Assembly: GCF_001598215.1 (NCBI RefSeq)
Contig: NZ_BCXJ01000004.1
Coordinates: 515,091-579,090, forward strand
DNA from: Shouchella clausii
Lineage (GTDB): Bacteria > Bacillota > Bacilli > Bacillales > Bacillaceae_D
Length of the DNA stretch: 64,000 nt
Direction of reading: 5' to 3'
In this document: piece after piece, positions 1 through 8,980 of the stretch
Position numbering within the stretch: position 1 is the first letter of the stretch
How the letters are laid out: each line of letters begins with the position of its first letter
Made by a program: the position numbers and the translations under genes
The notes under the pieces: generated by a model
What the model was told of the DNA's origin: nothing
What the model saw: only the letters and a program-made list of their open reading frames with translations
Database searches by the model: none

Positions 1-665
1 ATGAAGTACAAAACTTAATTAATGCCTATTTTCCTGGTGAAATTGGCGACACGTTCAGCCGAATTGTCCTAAATACCATTGGTGAACCACAAGCAGGCTT
101 GCTGTCAATTGGGATCTTAGGCACGCTCTGGTCGGCTTCAAACGGGATCAACGCTTTTATTCGTTCAGTAAACCGCGCTTACAACATTGAAGAGACGAGA
201 CATTTTTTAAAGCTTCGCAGCATTGCGATTGGATTGACAATTGGTATGGTGTTGCTTATTATCATCACACTCGCTCTTCCCGTATTTGGGAATCAAATTT
301 TAACCATTCTTGAGGCGTTTTTGCTTCTTCCAACCGAGCTCGTTTCCGCACTCGACAATTTGCGCTGGGTTGCAGCATTTGCAATCATGATTGTCGCTCT
401 AATGGCGTTGTACTGGATTGCACCTAACACGAAACAGCGCTTTCGCGACGGGCTAACAGGGGCTATTTTCGCCACAATCGGTTGGCAGTTAATTTCCTTT
501 TTCTTCTCCCTTTATGTCAGTCATTACGCCAATTATGAAAGCACATACGGCCCGCTGGCAGGCGTGATCATTCTTATGTTTTGGTTCTTTCTGACCGGGA
601 TTATCCTCATTGTAGGAGCGGAAATAAACGCGACTTTGCACCATTTGCGAAAAAAAAGCGCTTAA
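1..665 (+). CDS. YihY/BrkB family membrane protein (5' truncated)
   Basis: The frame is open from base 3 and ends at TAA 663-665; the true start lies left of the window, so only the C-terminal ~220 residues are present. The first in-frame ATG-like codon near base 99 is internal, because good coding sequence (EVQNLINAYFPGEIGDTF) precedes it. Several long hydrophobic segments are visible, and the closing part, with YGPLAGVIILMFWFFLTGIILIVGAEINA, is the hallmark of the YihY/BrkB (formerly ribonuclease BN-like) inner-membrane family. Function of the family is poorly defined; a transporter or envelope role is inferred only. A short cytoplasmic tail (HHLRKKSA) ends the protein. Confidence 0.85.
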   Translation, partial: EVQNLINAYFPGEIGDTFSRIVLNTIGEPQAGLLSIGILGTLWSASNGINAFIRSVNRAYNIEETRHFLKLRSIAIGLTIGMVLLIIITLALPVFGNQILTILEAFLLLPTELVSALDNLRWVAAFAIMIVALMALYWIAPNTKQRFRDGLTGAIFATIGWQLISFFFSLYVSHYANYESTYGPLAGVIILMFWFFLTGIILIVGAEINATLHHLRKKSA

Positions 666-737
666 AACGTATAGAAACGAGTTATGTGGGTATGATGGTA
701 GCAGAACTTACCAATTAGTCATTTGAGGAGTGGTATG

Positions 738-1010
738 ATGAATAAAACAGAATTGATTAATGCCCTTGCTGAACGCACCCAGCTTTCAAAAAAAGATGCA
801 TCGGCTGCCGTTAACAGCATGTTTGATTTAATTTCAGAGTCACTTGGCAAAGGTGAAAGTGTCCAACTAATTGGCTTCGGCAACTTTGAAGTCCGCGAGC
901 GAGCAGCAAGAAAAGGCCGCAATCCACAAACAGGTGAAGAAATCGATATCGCCGCCACAAAAACGCCTGCATTTAAAGCAGGCAAACAACTAAAAGACGC
1001 TGTAAAATAA
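738..1010 (+). CDS. HU family DNA-binding protein
   Basis: A 90-residue histone-like protein that would bind and bend DNA non-specifically as a dimer. Seen: [12 protein letters not shown] start, the [24 protein letters not shown] beta-arm region with the conserved RNPQTG tip, and the terminal [14 protein letters not shown] frame starting at TTG 723 is possible, but GGAG at 727-730 sits 7 bases before ATG 738 and HU proteins begin at MNKTEL, so 738 is preferred (ATG 735 is a second option). Monocistronic, closed by a strong terminator. Confidence 0.95.
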   Translation: MNKTELINALAERTQLSKKDASAAVNSMFDLISESLGKGESVQLIGFGNFEVRERAARKGRNPQTGEEIDIAATKTPAFKAGKQLKDAVK

Positions 1011-1013
1011 GAG

Positions 1014-1049
1014 AACGCAAGCGCTCGCCCGCGAACGCTTGCGTTTTTT
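1014..1049 (+). terminator. Rho-independent terminator after HU gene
   Basis: AACGCAAGCG (1014-1023) pairs perfectly with CGCTTGCGTT (1036-1045), followed by a T run to 1049. It lies just before the convergent end of the yuiF-like gene. Confidence 0.9.
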
Positions 1050-1064
1050 CGTTCCCACCCTTCC

Positions 1065-2393
1065 CTACAAGACCATTGCTGCGATCCAACCAAATACAAA
1101 CAACGGAACGGTAAAGTGGAGAAAAGTCGGCACACATGTATCCCAAATATGGTTGTGTTGGCCGTCGGCATTTAAGCCTGCAGTAGAGCCTAGAGTTGAA
1201 TCAGATGCAGGCGCTCCTGCATCGCCAATTGCCCCTGCTGAACCAATGAGCGAAATAATCGCCATTGTGGATAAACCTAGCTCCATGCCAAGGGGCACAA
1301 ATAACACAGCAATGATCGGAATTGTCGAAAACGATGAGCCAATGCCTAAAGTAATAACTAGCCCAACAGCAAGCATCGCCACTACCGCAATCGCTTTATT
1401 GCCTCCAAGGGCAGCGACGACGTCGGCCACAAGTGTTTCTACGTGCCCCGTTTCCCTAATTACATCAGCAAAACCAGCAGCGGCAAGCATAACAAAGCCG
1501 ATAAAAGCCATCATTTTCATACCGTCGGTAATCATGTCGTCGGCAATTCGAAATTGCACGGCTCTCGTAGCCAACAATACGAAAATGCCAGACAACGCAG
1601 CTGGTACCATCGAGTCGCTATATGCCCATTGCACAGCAACTGTAACGACAACTGCCACCCCAGCGGCGGTCAGTGTCCACTTTGTATAGGACTGCTGTTC
1701 TTGTACATGCCCAAAGCCGGCCAGTGGTTCGTCATCATACGCTCTGTTTTTGCGATAACTTACAAATACGGCAATCGCCAAGCCAAGTACAGAACTTGCT
1801 GTAGGCAGAAGCATGGCTTCAGGTATCATCGCCATATCGATTACAAGCCCGCTTTGTGCCATATTGTCGGCAATGATACGATGAAAAAGTTGGCCGAACC
1901 CATAAGGGAGAAGCATATAAGGAGCTGTGAGGCCAAAGGTGAGAATACAAGCAATTAAACGTCTGTCTACTTGTAGCTGATTTAAGATGGTCAAAATTGG
2001 CGGAATTAAAATTGGAATAAAAGCAATGTGGATCGGTATCAGATTTTGTGACATGCACGCGACAATGGTCAACATTAGAAAAAGCAACATTTTTGTCAAC
2101 GTCTGCCGCCTGCTCTCTCCTTTTCGTTCCATCCACTGCTGGAGTTTGCCAATTAAAAAGTCTGGTAGCCCTGTTTTAGCTAGTGCAATAGCAAATCCGC
2201 CCAACAGAGCGTAGCTAAAAGCAATTTCTGCATTGCCTCCCAATCCAGCCGTAAACACTTGGACTGTTGTGTTAAAACTTAGCCCACCAACAAGCCCGCC
2301 AACAATAGCCGATATCGCTAAAGCCAACACAACGTGCACACGTAGCAAACTCAAAAGCAGCATTAAGCCAACTGCGACGACAACAGCATTCAT
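1065..2393 (-). CDS. yuiF: YuiF-type Na+/H+ antiporter / amino acid transporter family membrane protein
   Basis: A 442-residue polytopic membrane protein with about eleven hydrophobic segments. Inversely related helices carry GxxxTGLPDF and GDAGAPASDSTLGSTAGLNADGQ, typical of the NhaC-like ion transporter superfamily that includes B. subtilis YuiF. Substrate is not known; a proton- or sodium-coupled amino acid or Na+/H+ exchange role follows from the family. The frame extends to a TTG at 2402, but ATG 2393 gives MNAVVVAVG and a length equal to YuiF, with AAAGGA about 11 bases upstream. Its position beside pepA matches the B. subtilis yuiF-yuiE order. Confidence 0.75.
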   Translation of the reverse strand: MNAVVVAVGLMLLLSLLRVHVVLALAISAIVGGLVGGLSFNTTVQVFTAGLGGNAEIAFSYALLGGFAIALAKTGLPDFLIGKLQQWMERKGESRRQTLTKMLLFLMLTIVACMSQNLIPIHIAFIPILIPPILTILNQLQVDRRLIACILTFGLTAPYMLLPYGFGQLFHRIIADNMAQSGLVIDMAMIPEAMLLPTASSVLGLAIAVFVSYRKNRAYDDEPLAGFGHVQEQQSYTKWTLTAAGVAVVVTVAVQWAYSDSMVPAALSGIFVLLATRAVQFRIADDMITDGMKMMAFIGFVMLAAAGFADVIRETGHVETLVADVVAALGGNKAIAVVAMLAVGLVITLGIGSSFSTIPIIAVLFVPLGMELGLSTMAIISLIGSAGAIGDAGAPASDSTLGSTAGLNADGQHNHIWDTCVPTFLHFTVPLFVFGWIAAMVL

Positions 2394-2564
2394 ACATACC
2401 AATTCCTTTATCTTATTAAATCATTAAACAACGAAAACATTTACTACGTTACCATGCCTGTTTTTTTCTGTCAACCATTGCCGTGCTGCCAAAAAAACGC
2501 CTCCATCTAGAATCAAATCAACACGCCTCACATTGATCGGCACACACATATGCATATGCAAAAT

Positions 2565-2593
2565 AAAAAACGCTAAAGGAATAACCTTTAGCG
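2565..2593 (-). terminator. Terminator of the small protein gene at 2600-2881
   Basis: CGCTAAAGG (2571-2579) pairs with CCTTTAGCG (2585-2593); on the minus strand the stem is followed by a T run (A run 2565-2570 on the plus strand). Confidence 0.85.
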
Positions 2594-2599
2594 CTTCGA

Positions 2600-2881
2600 T
2601 TAAAAAGCAATGATTTTTGTAAACGATAATGATTTGTTGCGGCGCCCTTTTAATTGGTAAGAAATAGTGTCGCCTGCTTGAACAGACAATTTTACTGGTT
2701 CCGTAAAGGATGCATCATTTGTAGCAAAAAGCGTATGGGTGCCTGCTGGAACTTCGATCGTCATTTTTTGTTTTCGTTTTAATGCACCGACAAAATGGTC
2801 GTTAAGAAAAACACGGCATTTCCGCCCCATGGTGCCAAGTTCTCGCGTACGCTTTATTTCGACATAGGCCGTTTCAATCAT
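2600..2881 (-). CDS. Small uncharacterised protein, predicted beta-rich
   Basis: 93 residues, no signal peptide or membrane segment. The sequence alternates charged and beta-branched residues (CRVFLNDHFVGALK, MTIEVPAGTHTLFATND, VKLSVQAGDTISYQLKG), resembling a PEGA- or Ig-like beta sandwich in which a short molecule is displayed as a hairpin. I do not recognise a named family. GGAAGGAG precedes the ATG by about 7 bases, so it is probably translated. It lies between yuiF and pepA, is on the same strand as both, and has its own terminator. Function unknown. Confidence 0.7.
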   Translation of the reverse strand: MIETAYVEIKRTRELGTMGRKCRVFLNDHFVGALKRKQKMTIEVPAGTHTLFATNDASFTEPVKLSVQAGDTISYQLKGRRNKSLSFTKIIAF

Positions 2882-2991
2882 TTTGTTCTCCTTCCTCGTC
2901 CAGAAACAATCTGCTCACACGAATCCTTACTCCGTATTATAATCCTATTTCGCCATGCGTACAAGAACAAAAAATGGGAAACGAAAGTAAG

Positions 2992-4482
2992 TTATGCTTC
3001 GCTTAACGACTCAACATAATGGGCTAACGTCCGCGCCATCACCCCTGTGGCTCCTGCCGGACCAATGTTTGTTGCTTTGTTTAAATAACCCGTTCCGGCA
3101 ATGTCGAGATGGACCCACGGCGTTTTTTCGGCAAAGGCGCCGATAAACAACCCAGCTGTTATGCTTGCGCCTGGACGCCCAGGTGAATTGTTCAAGTCGG
3201 CGATATCGCTCGATTCTAACAGCTTTTTATACCCTTTTCCACTTGGAAACTGCCAAATTGGCTCTCCTGCTTTATCGCCTGCTGCTTTAACCGCCTCCAT
3301 GAGCGCATCATCGTTAGCAACTGCTCCAGTCGTTTCGTGGCCAAGAGCCACAACACAAGCGCCTGTTAACGTTGCTACATCGATAAGCCGTTTGGCGCCA
3401 AGCTGTTTCGCATACGTAATCCCATCTGCTAAAACCAAACGCCCCTCGGCGTCTGCATTGCGCATTTCAATTGTTTTGCCGCTTAGTGAACAGATGACAT
3501 CACCTGGCTTCATCGCGGAGCCATTAATTAAATTTTCACTTGATGGAATGACGGCCAATACATTGACTTTCGGTTTCATTTCACCAATAATGGCCATCGC
3601 CCCAAGCACTGCTGCCGCTCCGCCCATATCGTTTTTCATTTCATGCATGTTGGCAGGAGGTTTTAACGAATAGCCGCCAGAATCAAACGTAATTCCTTTT
3701 CCGACAAGCCCTGTTACATCGTCGCTTTCAGGGTTGCCATCGTAGCGGATAATAATCATTTTCGGCGGTTGATCGCTTCCATTAGCGACAGCTAATAGCG
3801 CCCCCATTCCAAAGCGTTCCATATCCTCTCGCTCAAGAACATTGAATGCAAAGCCGTATGTTTTAGCAAGCGCCTCTGATTCATTGGCCAAGTCGCTTGG
3901 CGTCAAGAGGTTGCCTGGCATATTCACGAGCTTGCGCGCCAAATTTGTCCCCTTTCCATATGTATATCCCCGGTCAGCATAAAAGGTGAGCCCTTCTCTG
4001 TTGCTATAAAGCGTTACTTTTGCAAGGGTTCTAATCGGTTCATTGCTCTTTTCTTTATACGTCTGTTTATCGTAGCTACCAAGAGCTATGCCTTCTCCAA
4101 TCCCAAAGGCAGCATCTTCCGCCGAAACAACGTCTGTCACAAAACTATCCAGCAACACCCCTGCAGTTTCCACACGTTCTTTTTTTAGTTGCTTTCCTAC
4201 ATGGCCGAGACATTCCCGCAACTCGTCTGTCCCGAATCCATCCTCTTCCCCTAAGTAGATCGCATAAATACGTTTAGCAGCAATCAAACCAAGCGTAGGA
4301 ATGGTGAGGATACCACCGCTTTTCTTTGGAAAAACGGTTTGCTTTTTTAACTCTCCCAACTGTCCTGCCAATGCCTCGTCTAGCGACTTCACTATACCGC
4401 TAAAAGGCTTTTTCTTCCATATTCCGACAACGAGCACTTCCTCCGATGAAGCCATTGTCCATTGATCTGTTAGATAAAACAT
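2992..4482 (-). CDS. pepA: Leucyl aminopeptidase (M17)
   Basis: 496 residues, the usual length of cytosolic leucine aminopeptidases that remove N-terminal residues from peptides using two metal ions. The C-terminal catalytic domain shows the metal-ligand set: K262 and D267 in GKGITFDSGG, D285 in MKNDMGGAA, and D344/E346/R348 in the signature NADAEGRLVLAD. The N-terminal ~160 residues form the family's regulatory domain. Start MFYLTDQ has GAGGAGGG upstream. It corresponds to B. subtilis yuiE by neighbours. Divergent from yuiD. Confidence 0.93.
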   Translation of the reverse strand: MFYLTDQWTMASSEEVLVVGIWKKKPFSGIVKSLDEALAGQLGELKKQTVFPKKSGGILTIPTLGLIAAKRIYAIYLGEEDGFGTDELRECLGHVGKQLKKERVETAGVLLDSFVTDVVSAEDAAFGIGEGIALGSYDKQTYKEKSNEPIRTLAKVTLYSNREGLTFYADRGYTYGKGTNLARKLVNMPGNLLTPSDLANESEALAKTYGFAFNVLEREDMERFGMGALLAVANGSDQPPKMIIIRYDGNPESDDVTGLVGKGITFDSGGYSLKPPANMHEMKNDMGGAAAVLGAMAIIGEMKPKVNVLAVIPSSENLINGSAMKPGDVICSLSGKTIEMRNADAEGRLVLADGITYAKQLGAKRLIDVATLTGACVVALGHETTGAVANDDALMEAVKAAGDKAGEPIWQFPSGKGYKKLLESSDIADLNNSPGRPGASITAGLFIGAFAEKTPWVHLDIAGTGYLNKATNIGPAGATGVMARTLAHYVESLSEA

Positions 4483-4619
4483 GCAATTCCCTCCTCACTG
4501 CCAGTATACCATAGCGGCTAAAATCCCTTACAAAAAATCAATATCCCGTCAAGGAAATCGCCATGAACGTATGTTATACTATACGAATTAAAGAGGCTTA
4601 TCAGCGAAAGGAAGAGAAC

Positions 4620-5090
4620 ATGGAAATTTTGGATAATTTCCCGCTTTGGGCGGCATTTACGGCAATTATTATTGCGCAAGCGATTAAGATTCCACTCGCC
4701 TTTTTTGCTACAAAAAAACTTGATTTTTCATTGTTCACAAGTACAGGCGGGATGCCCAGCTCTCATTCGGCGGCTGTTACCGCCTTGTCTACTGCCGTAG
4801 CGATTGAGCATGGGTTGGACTCTTCCCTTTTTGCCGTATCCGCTGTGCTTGGCATTATTGTCATGTTTGATGCTACAGGCGTTAGGCGCCACGCAGGCTA
4901 CCATGCCACTGTGTTAAACCAGCTCGTGCAAGACTTCAACAAGCTTGTAGAAGAAATTAAAACGTGGCCTAAGAAAGAAAATGAACAAAAACTAAAAGAG
5001 TTACTTGGCCATCAGCCAATTGAAGTATTTTTCGGCGCGTTGCTGGGAATTATCCTCGCGTTGCTATTGCATACATGGTTCATAGGTTAA
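4620..5090 (+). CDS. yuiD: YuiD, divergent PAP2-like membrane protein
   Basis: 156 residues of the DUF212/YuiD family, distantly related to acid phosphatase/vanadium haloperoxidase (PAP2) membrane enzymes. Visible are GGMPSSHSAAVTALSTAV and FDATGVRRHAGYHA, which supply the conserved SSH and RRH residues. Hydrophobic segments occur at both ends. A longer frame starts at 4563, but the AAAGGAAG at about 4609 and the family length support ATG 4620 (MEILDNFPLWAAF). A phosphatase role is inferred from the fold only. Confidence 0.85.
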   Translation: MEILDNFPLWAAFTAIIIAQAIKIPLAFFATKKLDFSLFTSTGGMPSSHSAAVTALSTAVAIEHGLDSSLFAVSAVLGIIVMFDATGVRRHAGYHATVLNQLVQDFNKLVEEIKTWPKKENEQKLKELLGHQPIEVFFGALLGIILALLLHTWFIG

Positions 5091-5094
5091 ATGC

Positions 5095-5128
5095 GAGCGG
5101 ACAGGCTTTTTTAACAGCCTGTCCGCTC
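5095..5128. terminator. Bidirectional terminator between yuiD and yuiC
   Basis: GAGCGGACAGGCT (5095-5107) pairs perfectly with AGCCTGTCCGCTC (5116-5128), between convergent genes. The loop contains a T run; no strong T tract follows on either side. Confidence 0.75.
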
Positions 5129-5130
5129 TA

Positions 5131-5751
5131 TTATGTGCGACGACGAAACACATGTATAGATGCATCGCTATTTAAATCATCAAGCTCTTTTTGCGTCAAT
5201 TCGCCGCTTCCTTTTTTAATCATATACACATCAAGCTCTTGTTTCCCCCACTCGTTATAGACATCCGCAACGGTAGGATAATATAAATCGATGTGTTTCC
5301 CCTTTATAGCGGATCCTGTATCTGCCACTACCCCATACCCGTAACCTGGTACAAATAAAATGGAGCCAATCGGAAACACAGCAGGGTCTGCAGCAATCGT
5401 TGAATACGTATTGCGCTCCACCGGCAAGCCAGAATACGTGATGCCATAGGCAGGATCGCCAGGCGCTTTCCCAGTTGACTCGACCCCTGCCGTATAGCCA
5501 GTGGCAGTTACTCTTGTCCGTTCATAAAGACTGGTATCCAATTCCTTTTCCATCATTTTGTAAACCGGCACTGTTACGCCTGGAATCGTCTTTGCTTGAA
5601 CAGCAGTGCGCTTTTCTACGCTTGGTAGAGAATGAAAATGGAAGACAGTTAAATTAGTAAAGACATGAACAGTTGTGAGCAGCGCGGCCATAAACAAAAC
5701 GACCATCACCGCGCGAAACATCCATTTTCTTAAGTGGGTTGATTTAAGCAT
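5131..5751 (-). CDS. yuiC: YuiC, membrane-anchored 3D-domain protein
   Basis: 206 residues: an N-terminal signal anchor (about residues 10-33), a linker, and a C-terminal 3D domain named for three aspartates, with [26 protein letters not shown] and [15 protein letters not shown]. Proteins with this domain (YuiC, YabE, resuscitation-type muralytic enzymes) cleave or remodel peptidoglycan; YuiC homologues act as lytic transglycosylase-like stationary-phase survival proteins. Strong GAGGAG before the start. Same strand as yuiB, 82 bases downstream of it. Confidence 0.85.
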   Translation of the reverse strand: MLKSTHLRKWMFRAVMVVLFMAALLTTVHVFTNLTVFHFHSLPSVEKRTAVQAKTIPGVTVPVYKMMEKELDTSLYERTRVTATGYTAGVESTGKAPGDPAYGITYSGLPVERNTYSTIAADPAVFPIGSILFVPGYGYGVVADTGSAIKGKHIDLYYPTVADVYNEWGKQELDVYMIKKGSGELTQKELDDLNSDASIHVFRRRT

Positions 5752-5802
5752 ACGTCACACTCCTCTTTTTACAGCATTGCCAGCAAAAGAGAGAATATGC
5801 AC

Positions 5803-5831
5803 AAAAAAACAGGCTAAAATCACGCCTGTTT
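5803..5831 (-). terminator. Terminator after yuiB
   Basis: AAACAGGC (5807-5814) and GCCTGTTT (5824-5831) form a stem followed by T residues on the minus strand. Confidence 0.75.
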
Positions 5832-5833
5832 GC

Positions 5834-6160
5834 TTAAAACATTTGATAGCCCGCTTTGCGGAGCAGTTTCATAATAATCCCCGAGGCAACGGCCCCTAAA
5901 AAGCCGCTTGCTAAAATAATCAAGTCTGCTAGATGAAGAGACACGACTTTTTCAAACAAAGCCGGAAATGCTTGTCCTGGAGCAGCGATATATTGGCGAT
6001 AAGGCTCTTCGTTAACAATCAGCAACACTACAATTGGATAAAGAAACGCCATAATCCATGTTAACCGCAGCACCATATTAAGCAAAAAGCCGATACCCGC
6101 AAACAAAACAAAAAACAGCAAAATCGATACGATCAGTTGCAGTATATGGATTTCATTCAT
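5834..6160 (-). CDS. yuiB: YuiB, small integral membrane protein
   Basis: 108 residues with three hydrophobic segments (about 6-30, 33-52, 78-100) and a basic tail; matches YuiB by size, topology and position between yuiC and yumB. No biochemical function is known. GGAGGG lies 8 bases before ATG 6160. Confidence 0.75.
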   Translation of the reverse strand: MNEIHILQLIVSILLFFVLFAGIGFLLNMVLRLTWIMAFLYPIVVLLIVNEEPYRQYIAAPGQAFPALFEKVVSLHLADLIILASGFLGAVASGIIMKLLRKAGYQMF

Positions 6161-6230
6161 GTAAGCGCCCTCCTACAAAACTTAGTGTACTAAAAAAGCT
6201 TGATGTTGTCGACAAAGTCGAACATATCAA

Positions 6231-6338
6231 CCAGACGGTAGAAAACGTGTCAGACAAGCCCAGGCAAACGAAAATACAAACGTACAGCCATGAGCAATAG
6301 AACAAGTCTATAAGCGGGATGTCTGCGAGCGTTTGGCT
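6231..6338 (-). repeat. Degenerate copy of dispersed intergenic repeat
   Basis: On the minus strand this begins with CCAAACGCTCGC, continues with TTGTTCTATT and ends with TGTCTGACACGTTTTCTACC. These elements occur in the same order as in the tandem repeat at 16156-16444 (ACAAACGCTCGC, CTGTTCTATT, CGTCTGACAAGCGTTTTCTA). It fills the yuiB-yumB gap, where no convincing gene is seen. Confidence 0.6.
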
Positions 6339-6359
6339 AAAGTCTGAGCTTCTGAACAT

Positions 6360-6396
6360 AGAAAAAGGACGAATTTTGGCTAAGCAAAATTCGTCC
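6360..6396 (-). terminator. Terminator after yumB
   Basis: GGACGAATTTT (6367-6377) pairs perfectly with AAAATTCGTCC (6386-6396); T run follows on the minus strand (6361-6366). Confidence 0.85.
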
Positions 6397-6407
6397 CGTT
6401 TCGCTCA

Positions 6408-7616
6408 TTAAAAAGGAAATTTGCCTTTTTTCAACGTGAGGAGTGGGCCGCCAAGAATAAAGAGTGCCCGGTTATCAATCATTTTTTTCATAAAGTTTGC
6501 TGTGCCGCCGTAAATTTTGCGGGAGCCAACAACGCCAATTGCTTGCTTTCCGCCAAGAGAAGCGACAGTCCCTTTATTATCAAACTTGAAGGTTTCGAGG
6601 TTAGAGCTTCCCTTGTTCAGGGCAATTAAGTTATTCGAACAAGTTTTCGCCATTTGCATCGCGATTTGCGCAGTCGGCGGATATGGCCTGTCTGTTTCTT
6701 CATTGATGATGAGTGCACAATCGCCAATAATGAAGACATCTTCATGTCCTGGAGCACGCAAGTCAGGATTGACTTTGACACGGCCGCGCATTGCTTCAAA
6801 TCCTGATTTCTCAATAACAGGGTTTCCGCGCACACCAGTCGCCCAAATAACCGTTTCTGCTTTAATTTCTTCACCTTCGCCGACAATGACGCCAGAAGCA
6901 GTGACTTCTTTAATCGGTGTGTTGATTTTAAACTCAACGCCGCGGCTTTCCAACAAGTTCATAGCGTATTCGACCAGCTCTGGATCGAAGCCAGGCAATG
7001 CAGTTGGCGCTGCTTCAACGACAAACAGCCTTACTTTTTCACGAGGCACATCATATGTTTTGCAAAGCTCAGGCACACGCTCTGAAAGTTCGCCAATAAA
7101 CTCGATTCCTGTAAACCCTGCACCTGCAACAACAAATGTAAGCAAGCCTTCATGCTTGTCTTCTACATTGTTATAGTTGGCAAATTGGGCATCAATATGG
7201 TCTTTGACTTGGCGCGCTCCGTTAAGCGTCCATTTTGTGAAGGCATGCTCGTGTACGCCAGGAATGCCAAACGTCTCAGCAGTTGCTCCTAGCGCTAGGA
7301 CTAAGTAGTCATATTCGAGCTCGCCATCTTTTAACATCACTTTCTTTTCGTCGGTTTTTACTTCCAATACTTCATCTTGCACAAAGTTGACCCGACTTGT
7401 GTTTAAAACGTCGGTGATCTTGACTCGTGTGCGGTCGGGCTCAAGCGTTCCCGCAGCCGGTTCATGGAGCCAAGTTGTTTGGTAGTGGTAATCATGTTTG
7501 TTTACAAGGGTAATGGATGCATCATTTGGCCCTAACTTCTTTGACAGCGTAACCGCTGTATTCATGCCGCCATATCCTGCCCCAGCGATTACAATTCTTG
7601 CCTTGTTCACTCTCAT
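6408..7616 (-). CDS. yumB: Type II NADH dehydrogenase-like flavoprotein YumB
   Basis: 402 residues of the NDH-2 family, single-subunit FAD enzymes that pass electrons from NADH to menaquinone without pumping protons. Two dinucleotide-binding folds are seen: [15 protein letters not shown] at the N terminus (FAD) and [17 protein letters not shown] at about 165-181 (NADH). The second FAD contact [12 protein letters not shown] is near 300, followed by [14 protein letters not shown] 7619 is also possible, but ATG 7616 is better spaced after GCGGAAG. Promoter at 7719-7747. Position equals B. subtilis yumB, beside yumC. Confidence 0.88.
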   Translation of the reverse strand: MRVNKARIVIAGAGYGGMNTAVTLSKKLGPNDASITLVNKHDYHYQTTWLHEPAAGTLEPDRTRVKITDVLNTSRVNFVQDEVLEVKTDEKKVMLKDGELEYDYLVLALGATAETFGIPGVHEHAFTKWTLNGARQVKDHIDAQFANYNNVEDKHEGLLTFVVAGAGFTGIEFIGELSERVPELCKTYDVPREKVRLFVVEAAPTALPGFDPELVEYAMNLLESRGVEFKINTPIKEVTASGVIVGEGEEIKAETVIWATGVRGNPVIEKSGFEAMRGRVKVNPDLRAPGHEDVFIIGDCALIINEETDRPYPPTAQIAMQMAKTCSNNLIALNKGSSNLETFKFDNKGTVASLGGKQAIGVVGSRKIYGGTANFMKKMIDNRALFILGGPLLTLKKGKFPF

Positions 7617-7718
7617 CACTTCCGCTTTCGTTAAATATTTTTGTGTTTGTGATTCATTTCACTTTCTCTTTCAGAGAATCCCCATTTTCAATAATTCGCC
7701 ACAATCTCTAACACTTTA

Positions 7719-7747
7719 ATCATATTCGTTTTTTGTTCAAATTTCAA
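7719..7747 (-). promoter_or_regulatory. SigA-type promoter for yumB
   Basis: On the minus strand, TTGAAA (7742-7747) and TATGAT (7719-7724) are separated by exactly 17 bases, about 100 bases upstream of yumB. Confidence 0.65.
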
Positions 7748-7902
7748 CTCCCCTATAAAAAAAAGTAGCCGCTATTTCTGCTCCCTTTTCTTTCATCGGC
7801 GAAAACGGATGTGAGCAAGGAAAAACAGACCTGTCCTTTGTATTTGCCTGAAAGTGCATGTATAATGAGAAAGGATTTCATTTTCATTTGGGGGTGGAGG
7901 TT

Positions 7903-8895
7903 TTGCAAGAGCAGAAAGACATGTTTGATCTAACCATTATCGGCGGCGGTCCTGCTGGATTATTTGCTGCCTTTTATGCGGGAATGCGCAAAATGAAAGT
8001 AAAAGTGATTGAAAGCATGCCTCAACTTGGCGGACAGCTTTCAGCCCTTTATCCTGATAAATACATTTACGATGTTGCTGGATTTCCAAAAGTGAAAGCG
8101 CAGGACTTGGTTGACCAACTGACTGCCCAAGCGCAACAGTTTCAGCCAGAAATTGTTTTAGAAGAAGCAGTGCAAACGCTTGAAAAGCAAGAAGATGAAA
8201 CGTTTGTATTGACCACTGATGCCAATATCCATTATACAAAAGCGGTGTTGATTACGGCCGGAGCTGGCGCATTCGCCCCGCGTAAGCTCCAAGTCGAAAA
8301 AGCGGACTTCTATGAAGACAAAAACATTCATTATTTTATTCGCGACTTAAGTGCTTTCACCGGCAAACGTGTTGTCGTTATCGGCGGCGGCGATTCAGCC
8401 GTTGACTGGGCGCTCATGCTTGAGCCAATTGCCAAAGAAGTCACGCTCGTCCATCGCCGTGACGCGTTCCGCGCCCACGAGCACAGCGTCGATTTGCTAA
8501 AAAAGTCGTCTGTACGAATTTTGACGCCCTATGAAACGGCAGAGTTGCATGGCGATGAAAACGGCGTAACTGCGGTAACATTTTCAGAAGTCAAAGGAGA
8601 TCAGACAGAAACGATTGCCGTCGATGACGTCATCGTAAACTTTGGCTTCGTGTCAACGCTAGGTCCCATTAAAGAGTGGGGGCTGGAAATCCGCAAAAAT
8701 GCGATTCCAGTAAACACCAAAATGGAGACAAACATTCCTGGCGTTTATGCCGCTGGCGACGTCAGTACGTATGACGGCAAAATCAAATTGATTGCCACCG
8801 GTTTTGGCGAAGCACCTACCGCTGTCAACAATGCGAAAGTATATATTGACCCGACGGCTCGCGCATTCCCTGGACATTCAACAAGCCTGTTTTAA
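7903..8895 (+). CDS. yumC: Ferredoxin/flavodoxin-NADP+ reductase (YumC type)
   Basis: 330 residues of the thioredoxin-reductase-like FNR family: FAD site [20 protein letters not shown] at the N terminus, NADP site [18 protein letters not shown] in the middle, and [33 protein letters not shown] near the end. It lacks a CxxC pair between the folds, which separates it from thioredoxin reductases. It would supply electrons from NADPH to ferredoxin or flavodoxin. The frame extends to ATG 7858. TTG 7903 is preferred because it gives the same 8-residue lead before DLTIIGGG as B. subtilis YumC and follows a GGGGGTGGAGG stretch; GGAGG alone would be too close, so the start is not certain. Confidence 0.9.
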   Translation: MQEQKDMFDLTIIGGGPAGLFAAFYAGMRKMKVKVIESMPQLGGQLSALYPDKYIYDVAGFPKVKAQDLVDQLTAQAQQFQPEIVLEEAVQTLEKQEDETFVLTTDANIHYTKAVLITAGAGAFAPRKLQVEKADFYEDKNIHYFIRDLSAFTGKRVVVIGGGDSAVDWALMLEPIAKEVTLVHRRDAFRAHEHSVDLLKKSSVRILTPYETAELHGDENGVTAVTFSEVKGDQTETIAVDDVIVNFGFVSTLGPIKEWGLEIRKNAIPVNTKMETNIPGVYAAGDVSTYDGKIKLIATGFGEAPTAVNNAKVYIDPTARAFPGHSTSLF

Positions 8896-8902
8896 AACAT
8901 AC

Positions 8903-8949
8903 AAGAAGCCAGTTTCGGCGAAACGCCTAGCTGGCTTCTTTTCATTTTT
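8903..8949 (+). terminator. Terminator after yumC
   Basis: AAGAAGCCAG (8903-8912) pairs with CTGGCTTCTT (8931-8940), followed by a T-rich tail. Confidence 0.8.
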
Positions 8950-8980
8950 ACGTTCCCTGCTATGTCTTTGCCAAAGCCAT

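Noticed and set aside
6181..6300. Plus-strand frame reading KLSVLKKLDVVDKVEHINQTVENVSDKP, which looks protein-like
   Set aside because: No start or ribosome site, and the segment is the reverse of the dispersed repeat; the resemblance to coding is most likely chance.
6153..6359. 68-codon minus-strand frame in the yuiB-yumB gap
   Set aside because: No ribosome site, low-complexity Ser/Thr/Cys composition, and it lies in a degenerate copy of the dispersed repeat.
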